This document shows positions 55,699 to 63,757 of a stretch of 64,000 nt of DNA, piece by piece; position 1 is the stretch's first letter; every line of letters begins with the position of its first letter. The notes beneath the pieces are model-generated. The model made no database searches, was not told the DNA's origin, and saw only the letters and a list, made by a program, of their open reading frames with translations. The stretch covers positions 302,821-366,820 of the forward strand of contig CAWFRG010000013.1 in assembly GCA_963818205.1 (NCBI GenBank), in the 5' to 3' direction. Position numbers and translations under genes: made by a program. Source of the DNA: CAVVYV01 sp963818205. Lineage in GTDB: Bacteria > Actinomycetota > Thermoleophilia > Solirubrobacterales > 70-9.

Positions 55699-55920
55699 TC
55701 TCCGGTCCGCTGCACTCGTGCCCTAGCCGCCTCTGGGCCGACGTAGGGCAGTCGATCCATCTCCGCGCTGGTCCTCAACACGGTCTTCCCGGGCAACACC
55801 GGCAACCCGAGCAATGACTTCGTCGGCGGCGAACCGCTGGGGACAATCTCGCTGAGTGTCAAGACCCACTGGCGGAGGCGTCCGTCCGGCTCAGGCGGGT
55901 GGTCCGTCCGGCTCAGCCAG

Positions 55921-56011
55921 CGGAGGGGGAGGGATTCGAACCCCCGGACCGGGAGGACCCGGTCAGCAGCTTTCAAGGCTGCCGCAATAAACCAGACTCT
56001 GCCACCCCTCC
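55921..56011 (-). tRNA. tRNA-Ser(UGA)
   Basis: Class II tRNA with a long variable arm. Acceptor GGAGGGG pairs with CCCCTCC; anticodon stem-loop GGCAGC-CTTGAAA-GCTGC gives anticodon TGA; T-loop GGTTCGAATCC. Encodes no CCA. Confidence 0.93.
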
Positions 56012-56038
56012 GGGTGCGGAGAAAAGGCTAGACCGCGG

Positions 56039-56578
56039 CTAGTCCTCCAGCGGTGAGCAGACGATCACCGGGATGCGGCGGTCGCCGGCGCGCTCCTGGT
56101 ACTTGGCGTAGCCGGGGTAGAACTCCGTCGTCAGCCGCCAGAGGCGCTCGCGCTCCGGTCCCTCGGCCTCGCGGGCCCGGTAGCGGCCGCCGCCGCCCTT
56201 GCTCCACAGCTCGACCTCGGGGTTGGCGATCAGGTTGTGGTACCAGGCCGGGTGGTGGGGTGCGCCCCCCTTGGAGGCGATCAGGATGACGTCGTCGCCG
56301 TCGGTGAAGTAGGCGAGCGGGGTGCTGCGCTGCTTGCCGCTCTTCGCCCCGGTGTGGGTGAGGACGACGGTCGGGGCGTTGAGGGTGCTCTTCAGGCGGC
56401 CGCCGCTGATCCTCATCAGCGGCGGATCGATCCGCTGTCCGACGTTGACCAGGAACCAGGTGACCGGGCGCCGGCGAACGGCCCAGGAGAGGGTCCTCAT
56501 CCAGGGCCCCTGCGGCTGGGTCGGATCGAAAGGGCGACACCGTCCTTCGGAGGCCTCTCCGAACCGAACTCCTCCCAT
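56039..56578 (-). CDS. DDN-type deazaflavin (F420)-dependent nitroreductase family protein
   Basis: Intact. Best start is ATG 56500 (MRTLSWAVRRRPVTWFLVNV) or 56578. VVLTHTGAKSGKQRSTPLAY, VILIASKGGAPHHPAWYHNL and WRLTTEFYPGYAKYQERAG are the Ddn blocks that hold F420. Substrate unknown. Such proteins are characteristic of F420-producing actinobacteria. Confidence 0.88.
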   Translation of the reverse strand: MGGVRFGEASEGRCRPFDPTQPQGPWMRTLSWAVRRRPVTWFLVNVGQRIDPPLMRISGGRLKSTLNAPTVVLTHTGAKSGKQRSTPLAYFTDGDDVILIASKGGAPHHPAWYHNLIANPEVELWSKGGGGRYRAREAEGPERERLWRLTTEFYPGYAKYQERAGDRRIPVIVCSPLED

Positions 56579-56624
56579 GGCCCGAGCGTATATCAGCCCG
56601 GCGCCTGCGGCTAGGCTCCCGCCG

Positions 56625-57935
56625 ATGGCGAAGGGATGGAGGAATTGGGCCGGCGATCAGCGATGCCTGCCCGTCCGGATCGAGCGCCCGAGCGGCCGAG
56701 GAGAGCTGGTCGATGCGGTGCAGCGCGCGACCGAGGCGGGACTGACCGTGCGCGCGGTCGGCGCCGGACACTCGTTCACCGACGCCGCCTGCACCGGAGG
56801 GGTGATGCTCCGCATGGATCGCCTCGATCGGCTGCTCGACGTGGACCGCGATGCCGGCCTGGTGAAGGTGGAGGCCGGGATCGGGCTGCGGGCGCTCAGC
56901 GAGGCGATCTGGGGCTACGGGATGGCGCTCGAGAACCTCGGCGACATCGACAAGCAGACGATCTCGGGGGCGATCTCGACCGCGACCCACGGCACCGGCG
57001 GCCCGGTTTCGAAATCTCTCGACGCTGGTCGAGGCGGTCGAGCTGGTCCTCCCCGACGGCACCCTGCTCGAGGTCTCCGCCGACTCCGAGCCGGAGCTGC
57101 TGCCGGCGGTCCGGGTGGGGCTTGGGGCGCTCGGGGTGATCGCCACGGTCACCCTGAGGACCGATCCCGCCTTCACGATCCGCCGGGTCGACTCGCCGCT
57201 GCCGCTGGAGGAGACCCTGGAGCGAGTCCAGGACCTCGCCGACGGCTCGGACCACTTCGAGTTCTACGTCTTCCCCCACACCGAGACCGCCCTGCTGCGC
57301 CAGAGCAGCGCACCGACGAGCCGCCGAAGCCTCGCAACGCGCTGCTCGAGTACGGGCAGGAGGTTGTGCTGGAGAACTGGGTGATCGGCGGGGTCTCCAG
57401 GCTCGGCCGGCGGCTCCCGGCCCGGATCCCCCAGCTCTCCCGGTTTGTCGCGTCTCGGGTGGGCAAGAGCACCAAGATCGACCGCAGCTACCGGGTCTAT
57501 GCCAGTGACCGGCGGGTCCGCTTCACCGAGATGGAGTACGCGATCCCGCGGCGCCACGCCGCCGAGGCCGCCCGCCGGGTGCTCGACGCCGCCGAGCGGG
57601 CCCAGCCGCCGGTCGGCTTTCCGATCGAGGTCCGCTTCGTCGCCGCCGATGACTCCTGGCTCAGCCCCGCGCACGACCGCGACACCACCTACATCGCGGT
57701 CCACCAGTTCCAGGGGATGTCCTGGGAGAGCTACTTCCGCGCGGTCGAGGCGATCATGCTCGAGTACGGCGGCCGCCCCCACTGGGGGAAGCGCCACTTC
57801 CAGACCGCGGCGACGCTGGCCGAGCGCTACCCGCACTGGGAGGACTTCCGGGCGCTGCGCGCCCGGCTCGACCCCGAGGGGCGCTTCCGCAACCTCTACC
57901 TCGACCGGGTCCTGGGGCCGGTCGGCTCCCGCTGA
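56625..57935 (+). CDS. FAD-linked aldonolactone-oxidase-like protein (two frameshifts)
   Basis: About 437 residues with shifts near 57018 and 57325. The FAD-binding PCMH domain includes TVRAVGAGHSFTDAACTGGV and KQTISGAISTATHGTGG; the C-terminal ALO domain ends GRPHWGKRHFQTAATLAERY with the HWGK motif. Matches L-gulono/D-arabinono-1,4-lactone oxidases. The His that binds FAD covalently cannot be assigned with certainty (GHS is present). Start ATG 56625. Confidence 0.88.
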   Translation: MAKGWRNWAGDQRCLPVRIERPSGRGELVDAVQRATEAGLTVRAVGAGHSFTDAACTGGVMLRMDRLDRLLDVDRDAGLVKVEAGIGLRALSEAIWGYGMALENLGDIDKQTISGAISTATHGTGGPVSKSLDAGRGGRAGPPRRHPARGLRRLRAGAAAGGPGGAWGARGDRHGHPEDRSRLHDPPGRLAAAAGGDPGASPGPRRRLGPLRVLRLPPHRDRPAAPEQRTDEPPKPRNALLEYGQEVVLENWVIGGVSRLGRRLPARIPQLSRFVASRVGKSTKIDRSYRVYASDRRVRFTEMEYAIPRRHAAEAARRVLDAAERAQPPVGFPIEVRFVAADDSWLSPAHDRDTTYIAVHQFQGMSWESYFRAVEAIMLEYGGRPHWGKRHFQTAATLAERYPHWEDFRALRARLDPEGRFRNLYLDRVLGPVGSR

Positions 57936-57943
57936 GGCGGGGG

Positions 57944-59290
57944 TTAGAGGAACGTCTTCCCCTCGCCGCGGTAGGTGGGCACCTCGTCCCTGATCGTGTC
58001 GCCGGTGATCAGGTAGAGGCGATCGAAGCGCTCGCAGAGCTCGCCCGCCTTCACGTGGCGGAAGTAGACGCGGTCGCCGATCCGGAGGCGAGGCGGCGGC
58101 TGCCCCGAGCAGCGGCGTCTGCACCTCGCCGGCGCCCTCGAACGGATCGAGCCTGAGCCCGGCGGGAAGGTGCGGGACCGGCATCCGGTCCTTGGCGCCG
58201 ACCCCCGAGGCGAGATAGCCGCCGCCGAGGACCGTGGCGACCCTCGGGCCGGGGCGGCGAACCACCGGCAGCGCGAACATCGCCGCCGGATGGAGCGCGA
58301 AGGAGCGGTAGTGGTCGAAGAGGACCGGCGCGTAGAAGCCCGACCCCGCGGCGATCTCGGTCACCGCCCACTCCGCCGAGGTCAGCCCGATCGAGCCGGT
58401 GCCGCCGCCGTTGACGAACTCGAGCTCCGCGATCTCGGCGACCGCGGCGACGATCTCCGCCCTCCGTGCCTCGACGTCCTTGGCCGAGGCCGACTGCATG
58501 CCGCGGATCAGGAGGTTGCGGATCGCTTTGCGGGGGATGTTGTCGCCGACGCCGGCGATCTGTCCCTCGTAGGCCATCAGCCCGACCAGCTTCACCCGCT
58601 CGCGGCGCTCGATCTCGCGGGCGAGCGCGACCGCCTGCTCGGCGGTCCGTACCGGGGAGCGCTTCGGGCCGACCTTGAGCACCCCGCCCAGCGGCCACCA
58701 GGAGCAGTCGATGTCGATCGCCACCCGGATCGGGGCGACGAACGAGGTCGCGCACGCCTCGATCAGGTCGAGGTGCTCGGGGCTAGTCGACCATCAGCAC
58801 CGGCGCCTCGTCGGGGTGCTCGGCGGTGAGCCGGGCGAGGCGGGTGAGGCCGGCTCGGTCGGTGGTCGGGTAGGCGATCACCAGGTCCCGGAGACCCCGC
58901 TCCCACAGCCACAGCGCCTCGGGCAGGGTGAAGGAGAGGACACCCTGGAAGCCACGGTCGAGGGCGAGCAGGCGCTCGAGGATCGGCCGGCTGCGGATCG
59001 ACTTGCTGGCGATCCGGATCGGCTTGCCGCGCGAGCGCCGCAGCATCTCCGCGGCGTTGGCCCAGACGGCGTCCAGGTCGACGAAGGCGAATGGCGCCTG
59101 GACGTCTGCGAAGACCGACTCGTAGCGCTCGTTCGCCTCCCTGGGCGTCGGCAGGGGCAGCGGCGTCGGCGTCTCGAACGCCGCGAGCGGCCTCGTCGCC
59201 TCCTCGCTCGGCGCTCCGTTCTGGCGCCGGAGCCGACTCCTCGGTCGTCTCCGAGGTGGGCGGCGTGGGGTTCTCGTCAGGTTCCGGCAT
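57944..59290 (-). CDS. Alanine-racemase-like PLP protein (D-threonine-aldolase type, frameshifted)
   Basis: About 448 residues over shifts near 59200, 58785 and 58100. FAFVDLDAVWANAAEMLRRS precedes the PLP Lys in KPIRIASKSIRSRPILERLL; then GVGDNIPRKAIRNLL, EFVNGGGTGSIGLTSAEWAV and a C-terminal metal-type domain RIGDRVYFRHVKAGELCERF. Fold type III PLP enzyme, related to D-threonine aldolase/D-serine dehydratase. N-terminal 30 residues are Pro/Glu-rich. Confidence 0.8.
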
Positions 59291-59348
59291 CACTCGCTCC
59301 AGCCTACAATCGGGTGCTCGGTGGCACGCGTCGGCCTGCCACCGCTCC

Positions 59349-59438
59349 GGAGAGGTGGCCGAGCGGCTGAAGGCACTCGCCTGCTAAGCGAGTAGGGGGC
59401 TAATAGCTCTCTCGAGGGTTCGAATCCCTCCCTCTCCG
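59349..59438 (+). tRNA. tRNA-Ser(GCU)
   Basis: Class II tRNA. Acceptor GGAGAGG/CCTCTCC; anticodon stem-loop ACTCGC-CTGCTAA-GCGAGT, anticodon GCT; long variable arm; T-loop GGTTCGAATCC. Confidence 0.95.
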
Positions 59439-59541
59439 CTGTGAAGGCGAGCGCGCCACCCTAACGAGTGCCCGAGACCTCGCTCAGCCGTTTCCTCGCT
59501 AGGAGCGCGGTACCCTCAACCGCCGCGATAATGGATCACAC

Positions 59542-59615
59542 GCGCCCGTAGCTCAGTTGGATAGAGCGTCGGTCTACGAAACCGAAGGTCACTGGTTCGA
59601 GTCCAGTCGGGCGCG
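59542..59615 (+). tRNA. tRNA-Arg(ACG)
   Basis: Acceptor GCGCCCG/CGGGCGC; D-arm with AGCTCAGTTGGA; anticodon stem-loop TCGGT-CTACGAA-ACCGA, anticodon ACG; T-loop GGTTCGAGTCC. The last 16 bases recur at 63692-63707. Confidence 0.96.
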
Positions 59616-60074
59616 CTCTGCGTGTTCCGCAAGGTGCCGCTGTTTTGCGGGTTCCCGCACCGCTAATAAGCCTGGGCGGGCCGCCCGGCGAGGCGGAGCA
59701 GTGTGTCCAGTGACGGCCTCTGGGCCGGACCAATGCTCGCGGACGAGGTCAGCGTCGGCGGCTCGGAGGACGGTGCGTAGCACGAGCGCGACGAGGATCG
59801 CGTCGTCGAGCTGGCCGGCGACCGGGATGAAGTCGGGGACCAGATCGAAGGGCATCGCGAGGTAGGCGACCAGGGCGAGCAGCAGTAGCTTGCGACCACG
59901 CGAGAGGCGGGAGTCGGAGAGCAGCCGGCGGAAGAGGACGATGCAGTCGGGGACGAAGCGGGCAAGCGCGCGCGCCTCCGTCTTGCGCCCGAACACCGCG
60001 AGCGTCCCGACGAGCCCCGCGTATACGAGCACGAGCGCCGCGAGGGCGATAAGGCCCCACGGCCACGGCGTCAT
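59589..60074 (-). CDS. DUF1232 (YkvA-like) membrane protein running antisense into tRNA-Arg
   Basis: Intact, 161 residues from ATG 60074, overlapping the upstream stop by 1 nt (TGATG). Span LIALAALVLVYAGLVGTLAV, then GRKLLLLALVAYLAMPFDLV and PDFIPVAGQLDDAILVALVL, the DUF1232 signature (PFDLIPDFIPxxGxxDD). Its C-terminus ends LDSNQ at 59589, inside the tRNA-Arg gene on the opposite strand, which suggests integration next to the tRNA set its present end. Confidence 0.82.
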   Translation of the reverse strand: MTPWPWGLIALAALVLVYAGLVGTLAVFGRKTEARALARFVPDCIVLFRRLLSDSRLSRGRKLLLLALVAYLAMPFDLVPDFIPVAGQLDDAILVALVLRTVLRAADADLVREHWSGPEAVTGHTAPPRRAARPGLLAVREPAKQRHLAEHAERARLDSNQ

Positions 60075-60283
60075 CAACGCCCCCTTGGCGCCCGCCGGAG
60101 CGAGCAGGCCAGGGCGGCGAGAACGAACACGGCCAGGCAGAACCCGCCAGCCGTCTCCCACGCGGTTTCGGGCAGCGAGGCGCGTATCAGCACGGCGAGC
60201 CCGAGCGCGGCGCCAACCCCCACCGGGATCGTCCAGGTCTCGCCGAGGATCAGTCGCCGCAGCGAGCTCAGCAAAGGCCTCAT
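60074..60283 (-). CDS. Small two-span membrane protein
   Basis: 69 residues, MRPLLSSLRRLILGETWTIP then PVGVGAALGLAVLIRASLPE and a second span GGFCLAVFVLAALACSLRR. It overlaps its upstream neighbour (ATGA) and its downstream neighbour (TGATG), so it is in a translated operon with ChrB-like, FTR1-like and DUF1232 genes. Function unknown. Confidence 0.65.
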   Translation of the reverse strand: MRPLLSSLRRLILGETWTIPVGVGAALGLAVLIRASLPETAWETAGGFCLAVFVLAALACSLRRAPRGR

Positions 60284-61020
60284 GTCGCCTCCGCGACCGG
60301 GACGGCTCGCGCCACGAGGCGGATCGCGACCCAGGCCGTGATGGCGAACAGCCCGGCTACGTACAGCAGCGCGAGGTCGGCCAGCGGCCATTCGACGCCC
60401 AGGCCCTCGGCGGTGAAGAAGGTCCCAAACGCCGTCAGCGCCACGCCCACGCCGAGCTTGAGCTGGGTCTCCGGCAGTCGCCGCAGCGGCTGGCGAGCCA
60501 CCAGCCCGATCGCGCTGACAAGGACGAGCGCCACCGCGGCGCCGAACAGGGCCGGCGCCAGGCGCCCCGGCGCTCCGCCAAGCGCGAGCACGATCAGCCC
60601 GACCTCCAGACCCTCCAGGAAGACGCCCTTGAAGGCGACCAGCCGCGCGGCCCAGTCCGGGCCGGCGCCGGCAGCGGTGGCTCCGCCGAGCGCCTCCCGC
60701 TCCACGACGAACTCGTCGTAGGACGAGCTCCGCCGTCGCTGGCCGGCCATCCGGAGGATCCCCTTGCGCAGCCACTCGAGCCCGAACAGGAGCAGCAAGC
60801 TGCCGACGATCACACGGAGGAAGTGGAGATCGGTGCCGGCCAACAGCGCCGGGCCGAGCACGAAGCACAAGAGCACGACGCCGACGACGGCGGCCAGCGC
60901 GCCGAGCAAGGCGTCCCGAAAGCCGCGCGCCATCCCGACCGCCATGACGATCGCCAGCGCCTCCAGCATCTCGATCCCGACGGCGGCCGCCGCTGCGGCC
61001 ATCGTCAAGACGAAGGTCAT
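60280..61020 (-). CDS. FTR1-like / COG4280-type integral membrane protein
   Basis: Intact, 246 residues. Two related motifs, AVGIEMLEALAIVMAVGMAR near residue 14 and FKGVFLEGLEVGLIVLALGG near residue 128, each with paired Glu in a helix, recall the REGLE motifs of FTR1 iron permeases but with the Arg replaced. About seven hydrophobic segments. It may move a metal or other ion; the substrate is unknown. Follows the ChrB-like gene by 25 nt. Confidence 0.65.
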   Translation of the reverse strand: MTFVLTMAAAAAAVGIEMLEALAIVMAVGMARGFRDALLGALAAVVGVVLLCFVLGPALLAGTDLHFLRVIVGSLLLLFGLEWLRKGILRMAGQRRRSSSYDEFVVEREALGGATAAGAGPDWAARLVAFKGVFLEGLEVGLIVLALGGAPGRLAPALFGAAVALVLVSAIGLVARQPLRRLPETQLKLGVGVALTAFGTFFTAEGLGVEWPLADLALLYVAGLFAITAWVAIRLVARAVPVAEAT

Positions 61021-61045
61021 CGGGCCACCCCCCGGCGCAGAGAGC

Positions 61046-61573
61046 TCATCCGTGCGTGCGGTCGAAGACCGCCGTCGTGTAGCGCGAAACCGCCTCCGCC
61101 GCCCGCTCCAGCGCCGCCTCGGGCTCCGCGGCGGCGTCGCAGCCGTGGACGTCGCGCGCCCGGATCCGCGCCTGCCAGGACCTGAGCTTCTCCAGCTCGG
61201 CCTCTTCCTCGTCGAGCTCGGCGAGCGTGAACTTCTCCTTGGCGAACTCCTTGTCGATCTCGGCGACGAGCTTCTCGCACTCTGCCGCCAACTCCGCGTA
61301 CTCGGCGGCCCGCGCCTCGTTCCAGGCCGCCTCGAGCCGCGCGTCGTCCTCCCGATCGAGCGGCTCGGCGCGGAGGGCTAGCACGCTGCCGCCCACCTCC
61401 CCGACCGCCGCCCGCACCCGCGTCACCGCGGTCCGGAAGTCATCCGTGTCGGGGAAGGCGACCACCGACTTTTGCAGCTGCAACGCCCCGCTCCGACGCA
61501 CCTCGCGCCAGACCGCCACGCGGGCGCTCGACCGGTCGGCCGGAAGCTTGTAAGCGAGGAGCAACCAACCCAC
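61046..61573 (-). CDS. ChrB N-terminal-domain protein (chromate-response type)
   Basis: Intact, 175 residues. N-terminal MGWLLLAYKLPADRSSARVA and REVRRSGALQLQKSVVAFPD match ChrB N-domains. A coiled-coil middle (AELAAECEKLVAEIDKEFAK) and Arg/Ala-rich end follow. ChrB proteins regulate chromate resistance with ChrA transporters; no chrA is in the window. Two palindromic boxes upstream suggest it is autoregulated. Confidence 0.8.
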   Translation of the reverse strand: MGWLLLAYKLPADRSSARVAVWREVRRSGALQLQKSVVAFPDTDDFRTAVTRVRAAVGEVGGSVLALRAEPLDREDDARLEAAWNEARAAEYAELAAECEKLVAEIDKEFAKEKFTLAELDEEEAELEKLRSWQARIRARDVHGCDAAAEPEAALERAAEAVSRYTTAVFDRTHG

Positions 61574-61584
61574 TGGGATAGCGT

Positions 61585-61616
61585 AACGTACGTTTCAGGG
61601 TGACGCAACGCACGTT
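61585..61616. promoter_or_regulatory. Paired palindromic boxes upstream of the ChrB-like gene
   Basis: AACGTACGTT (61585-61594) and AACGCACGTT (61607-61616) lie 22 bp apart, two helical turns, 12-43 bp upstream of the gene start. The first is a perfect palindrome. Likely operators for the ChrB-like protein. Confidence 0.5.
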
Positions 61617-61787
61617 GCCCATAGCCCGTACTCCCAGCTGACCACGCGCGGGGATGCCGCAGAGCGCGGCGCCACGGCCGCGAGACGAGCTCGCCGAGGC
61701 CCACGTATTGGGCGGCTTCGCTCCGTCGAGGCCCGATCATTCTGGACGGCAACAGCAGGTATATGGTCTGAGCACGAGAGAGGAGAA

Positions 61788-62231
61788 ATGGAGGAGGATG
61801 AGATGGCCGTATCAGACCAACTGAGCAAGCTTGCCGCTCGGGCCAAGGAAGCAGAAGACCATGCGGCAGCCGCACAAGCCAAGGCCAAGGCCGATCTCGA
61901 GCTGGACGTCGAGAACGCGCGTGCAACGTCTCAGGCCCAGGCCGACAGCCTGCGCGAGTCAGCCGAGGCGAGCAAGGGGAAGATCTCCGACTGGTGGAAC
62001 GACGTGCAGAGAACATGGAGCGAGCACGTCGCCACCGTGCGAGAGAACGTCGACAGCAAGAAAGCAGAGATCGACAGCGATCGGGCCGAGGCGAACGCAG
62101 AGAACGCGGAAGCTGACGCGTTGTACGCGATCGACTACGCGTATGCCGCGATCGACGAAGCCGAGTACGCGGTGCTCGACGCGGCCCTCGCGAGGAAAGA
62201 GGCTGACGAACGGGCGGCGGCACCTGGCTAG
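61788..62231 (+). CDS. Ala/Glu-rich coiled-coil protein
   Basis: 147 residues; the better start is ATG 61803 (MAVSDQLSKLAARAKEAEDH) with GGAGGA upstream. Repeating charged heptads with many Ala (AAAAQAKAKADLELDVENAR) and two Trp in KISDWWNDVQRTWSEHVATV; the end is acidic then Ala-rich. Soluble long helix; function unknown. Divergent from the ChrB-like operon. Confidence 0.65.
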   Translation: MEEDEMAVSDQLSKLAARAKEAEDHAAAAQAKAKADLELDVENARATSQAQADSLRESAEASKGKISDWWNDVQRTWSEHVATVRENVDSKKAEIDSDRAEANAENAEADALYAIDYAYAAIDEAEYAVLDAALARKEADERAAAPG

Positions 62232-62260
62232 ATCGCCTGACGCGGGCACGCAAAAAGCAG

Positions 62261-62470
62261 TCCGGTTGAGGGACTGAAGACCGCGGACCTCGTCGATGCG
62301 ATGGGGCGGCTCCATCGGCATCGTTGCCACGGCGCGCGCCCCGGCAAACCGCCGGACCGAACAGCACGGGGCCGGGCGTCGGGCTGACCAGGTCGAGCAG
62401 AGGTACCGCGAGGAGATCGGACGCGAGCGATTGCCGGCAATCCCGCGATGGAGGAGCTTGATGACCTCCT
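62261..62470. pseudogene. Scrambled remnant of an RraA-like gene
   Basis: The plus strand (62265-62330) reads VEGLKTADLVDAMGRLHRHR. Directly after, the minus strand (about 62405-62340) reads LLDLVSPTPGPVLFGPAV, which in RraA-like proteins known to me should follow the first piece in the same direction. Further on (62450-62485) the plus strand reads MEELDDLLQPSR, resembling an N-terminus. The pieces suggest a rearranged, dead gene. From memory of the family only. Confidence 0.35.
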
Positions 62471-62604
62471 GCAGCCATCTCGAGTTCAAATCACAGCGAA
62501 CCGACGGCTTGTGACGGGCACCAGGAGAGCAATATGCTCACCGGGCCGCAGCTCCGGCTTTGGCGACATAGCCAAGGACGCACTCAAGCCCGAAAGGGGC
62601 GCGT

Positions 62605-62946
62605 ATGGCGACGATCACTGAGCGGGAAGCGCAGCAGGTCGAGCAAGCGAACTCCTCGGGCCGCACACCGGTGGTGTTCGTTCACGGTCTCTGGCTGCTG
62701 CCGAGCAGCTGGGACCGCTGGGCACAGGTCTTCGAGGAGGCCGGCTACGCGCCGCTGACTCCCTCATGGCCCGACGACCCCGAGACGGTCGAGGAGGCGA
62801 GGGCGAACCCCGACGTCTTCGCCAAGAAGAGCGTGGGGGAGACCGAGATCGAGAAGGTCCCGAACCGAGGGCACTCCCTGACGATCGACGGCGGCTGGCA
62901 AGAGGTCGCCGACAAGGCCCTCAACTTCGTCAAGCGATTCGTGTAA
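62605..62946 (+). pseudogene. Alpha/beta hydrolase with internal in-frame deletion
   Basis: 113 residues. The N-terminal part TPVVFVHGLWLLPSSWDRWA and FEEAGYAPLTPSWPDDPETV is followed by VFAKKSVGETEIEKVPNRGH and then SLTIDGGWQEVADKALNFVK, the usual C-terminus. The roughly 170-residue middle with the nucleophile Ser and acid is missing, so the catalytic triad cannot form. The catalytic His (RGHS) is left. It is an open frame but almost surely inactive. Confidence 0.7.
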
Positions 62947-62997
62947 CGGGCTCTTGAGCCCCACGGAGCCCCACTGAGCCCCCTGGAAGGAGTCCTG

Positions 62998-63498
62998 ATG
63001 CCACGCGATCACTCATCACCTGCCGTGGTCCATCCAGACCACAACGGCAAGACGCTCGGCCAGCGGCTGCGCCGCTTCCTCGTTCCCGTCCCGAAGCTGG
63101 AGCCCCCGATCAACCCGGCTCTGCTGAAACGCGAGGAGGAGCGCGCCAAGGCGAGGCAGAACCGAATCGCGGACCTGATCACCACGTTCGCGGGATCGAT
63201 GGTGTTCGTCTACATCCACATCATCTGGTTCGGCTGCTGGATCGGCTTCGGCGTCGAGGACTATCCGTACGGCCTGCTGACGATGATCGTCTCGCTCGAG
63301 GCGATCTTCCTCTCGACCTTCGTGATGATCTCCCAGAACCGCGCCGACGCCAGGCGCCAGGTGATCGCCAACGAGCAGTGGAGGACGGTTAAGGAGGAGG
63401 ACAAGCAGAACAAGGAGCTGCTCGACCTCTCGAGGCAGATCCTCTCGCTGACCAAGGAGGTTCGCTCTCTCGCGGGCGGCGACGGCGCAGGCCGCTGA
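62998..63498 (+). CDS. DUF1003 membrane protein
   Basis: Intact, 166 residues with GGAAGGAG upstream. NRIADLITTFAGSMVFVYIH and IIWFGCWIGFGVEDYPYGLL form two spans; SLEAIFLSTFVMISQNRADA with RRQVI is the DUF1003 signature. The C-terminal half is a soluble coiled coil (WRTVKEEDKQNKELLDLSRQ). Function unknown, often in stress islands. Confidence 0.88.
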   Translation: MPRDHSSPAVVHPDHNGKTLGQRLRRFLVPVPKLEPPINPALLKREEERAKARQNRIADLITTFAGSMVFVYIHIIWFGCWIGFGVEDYPYGLLTMIVSLEAIFLSTFVMISQNRADARRQVIANEQWRTVKEEDKQNKELLDLSRQILSLTKEVRSLAGGDGAGR

Positions 63499-63519
63499 CC
63501 GCCAGATGAGGGCTTGCAA

Positions 63520-63678
63520 GTGAGCGAGCAGCACGTTGTACGAACGGCGACCGTCAGTTGGCTCACTCGCCCGCCCGAGGGCGAGGCCCGGGCGGCGAGG
63601 GACGTCCTTCAGCGATGTGGGGATTCCCTTGGCCTGCCGGCCGGGGATGCCGTAGACCTGCGGACCGAGCTGCTCTAG
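63520..63678 (+). CDS. Possible 52-residue protein next to the att-like repeat
   Basis: GTG 63520 reads VSEQHVVRTATVSWLTRPPE and continues GEARAARDVLQRCGDSLGLP to a TAG at 63678. No clear ribosome site. It may be a fragment. It ends 14 nt before the tRNA-Arg repeat. Confidence 0.3.
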   Translation: MSEQHVVRTATVSWLTRPPEGEARAARDVLQRCGDSLGLPAGDAVDLRTELL

Positions 63679-63691
63679 CGATCGTCGCTCA

Positions 63692-63707
63692 AGTCCAGTC
63701 GGGCGCG
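63692..63707 (+). repeat. Direct repeat of the tRNA-Arg 3' end (att-like)
   Basis: Identical over 16 bp to 59600-59615; two bases further left also match with one mismatch between. The rest of the tRNA is absent here. Confidence 0.6.
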
Positions 63708-63757
63708 TTTCTCTGGCCTGCGATTGGCCGGGCCGCGAATCGGGCAATCTGTGCGGG

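Larger units (their letters stand above)
59600..63707. mobile_element. Probable island remnant bounded by tRNA-Arg 3'-end repeats
   Basis: The 16 bp AGTCCAGTCGGGCGCG at the tRNA-Arg 3' end (59600-59615) is repeated directly at 63692-63707. The 4.09-kb segment between holds accessory genes on both strands and at least two decayed genes. No integrase is visible, so an old or deleted integrative element is most likely. Confidence 0.55.

Noticed and set aside
55880..55916. Two copies of GTCCGTCCGGCTCAG 22 bp apart
   Set aside because: A single short direct repeat in a non-coding gap beside the tRNA. There are no more copies or spacers, so it is not a CRISPR.
55695..55976. Minus-strand ORF overlapping tRNA-Ser(UGA)
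   Set aside because: It reads through the tRNA and has no recognisable protein features or ribosome site.
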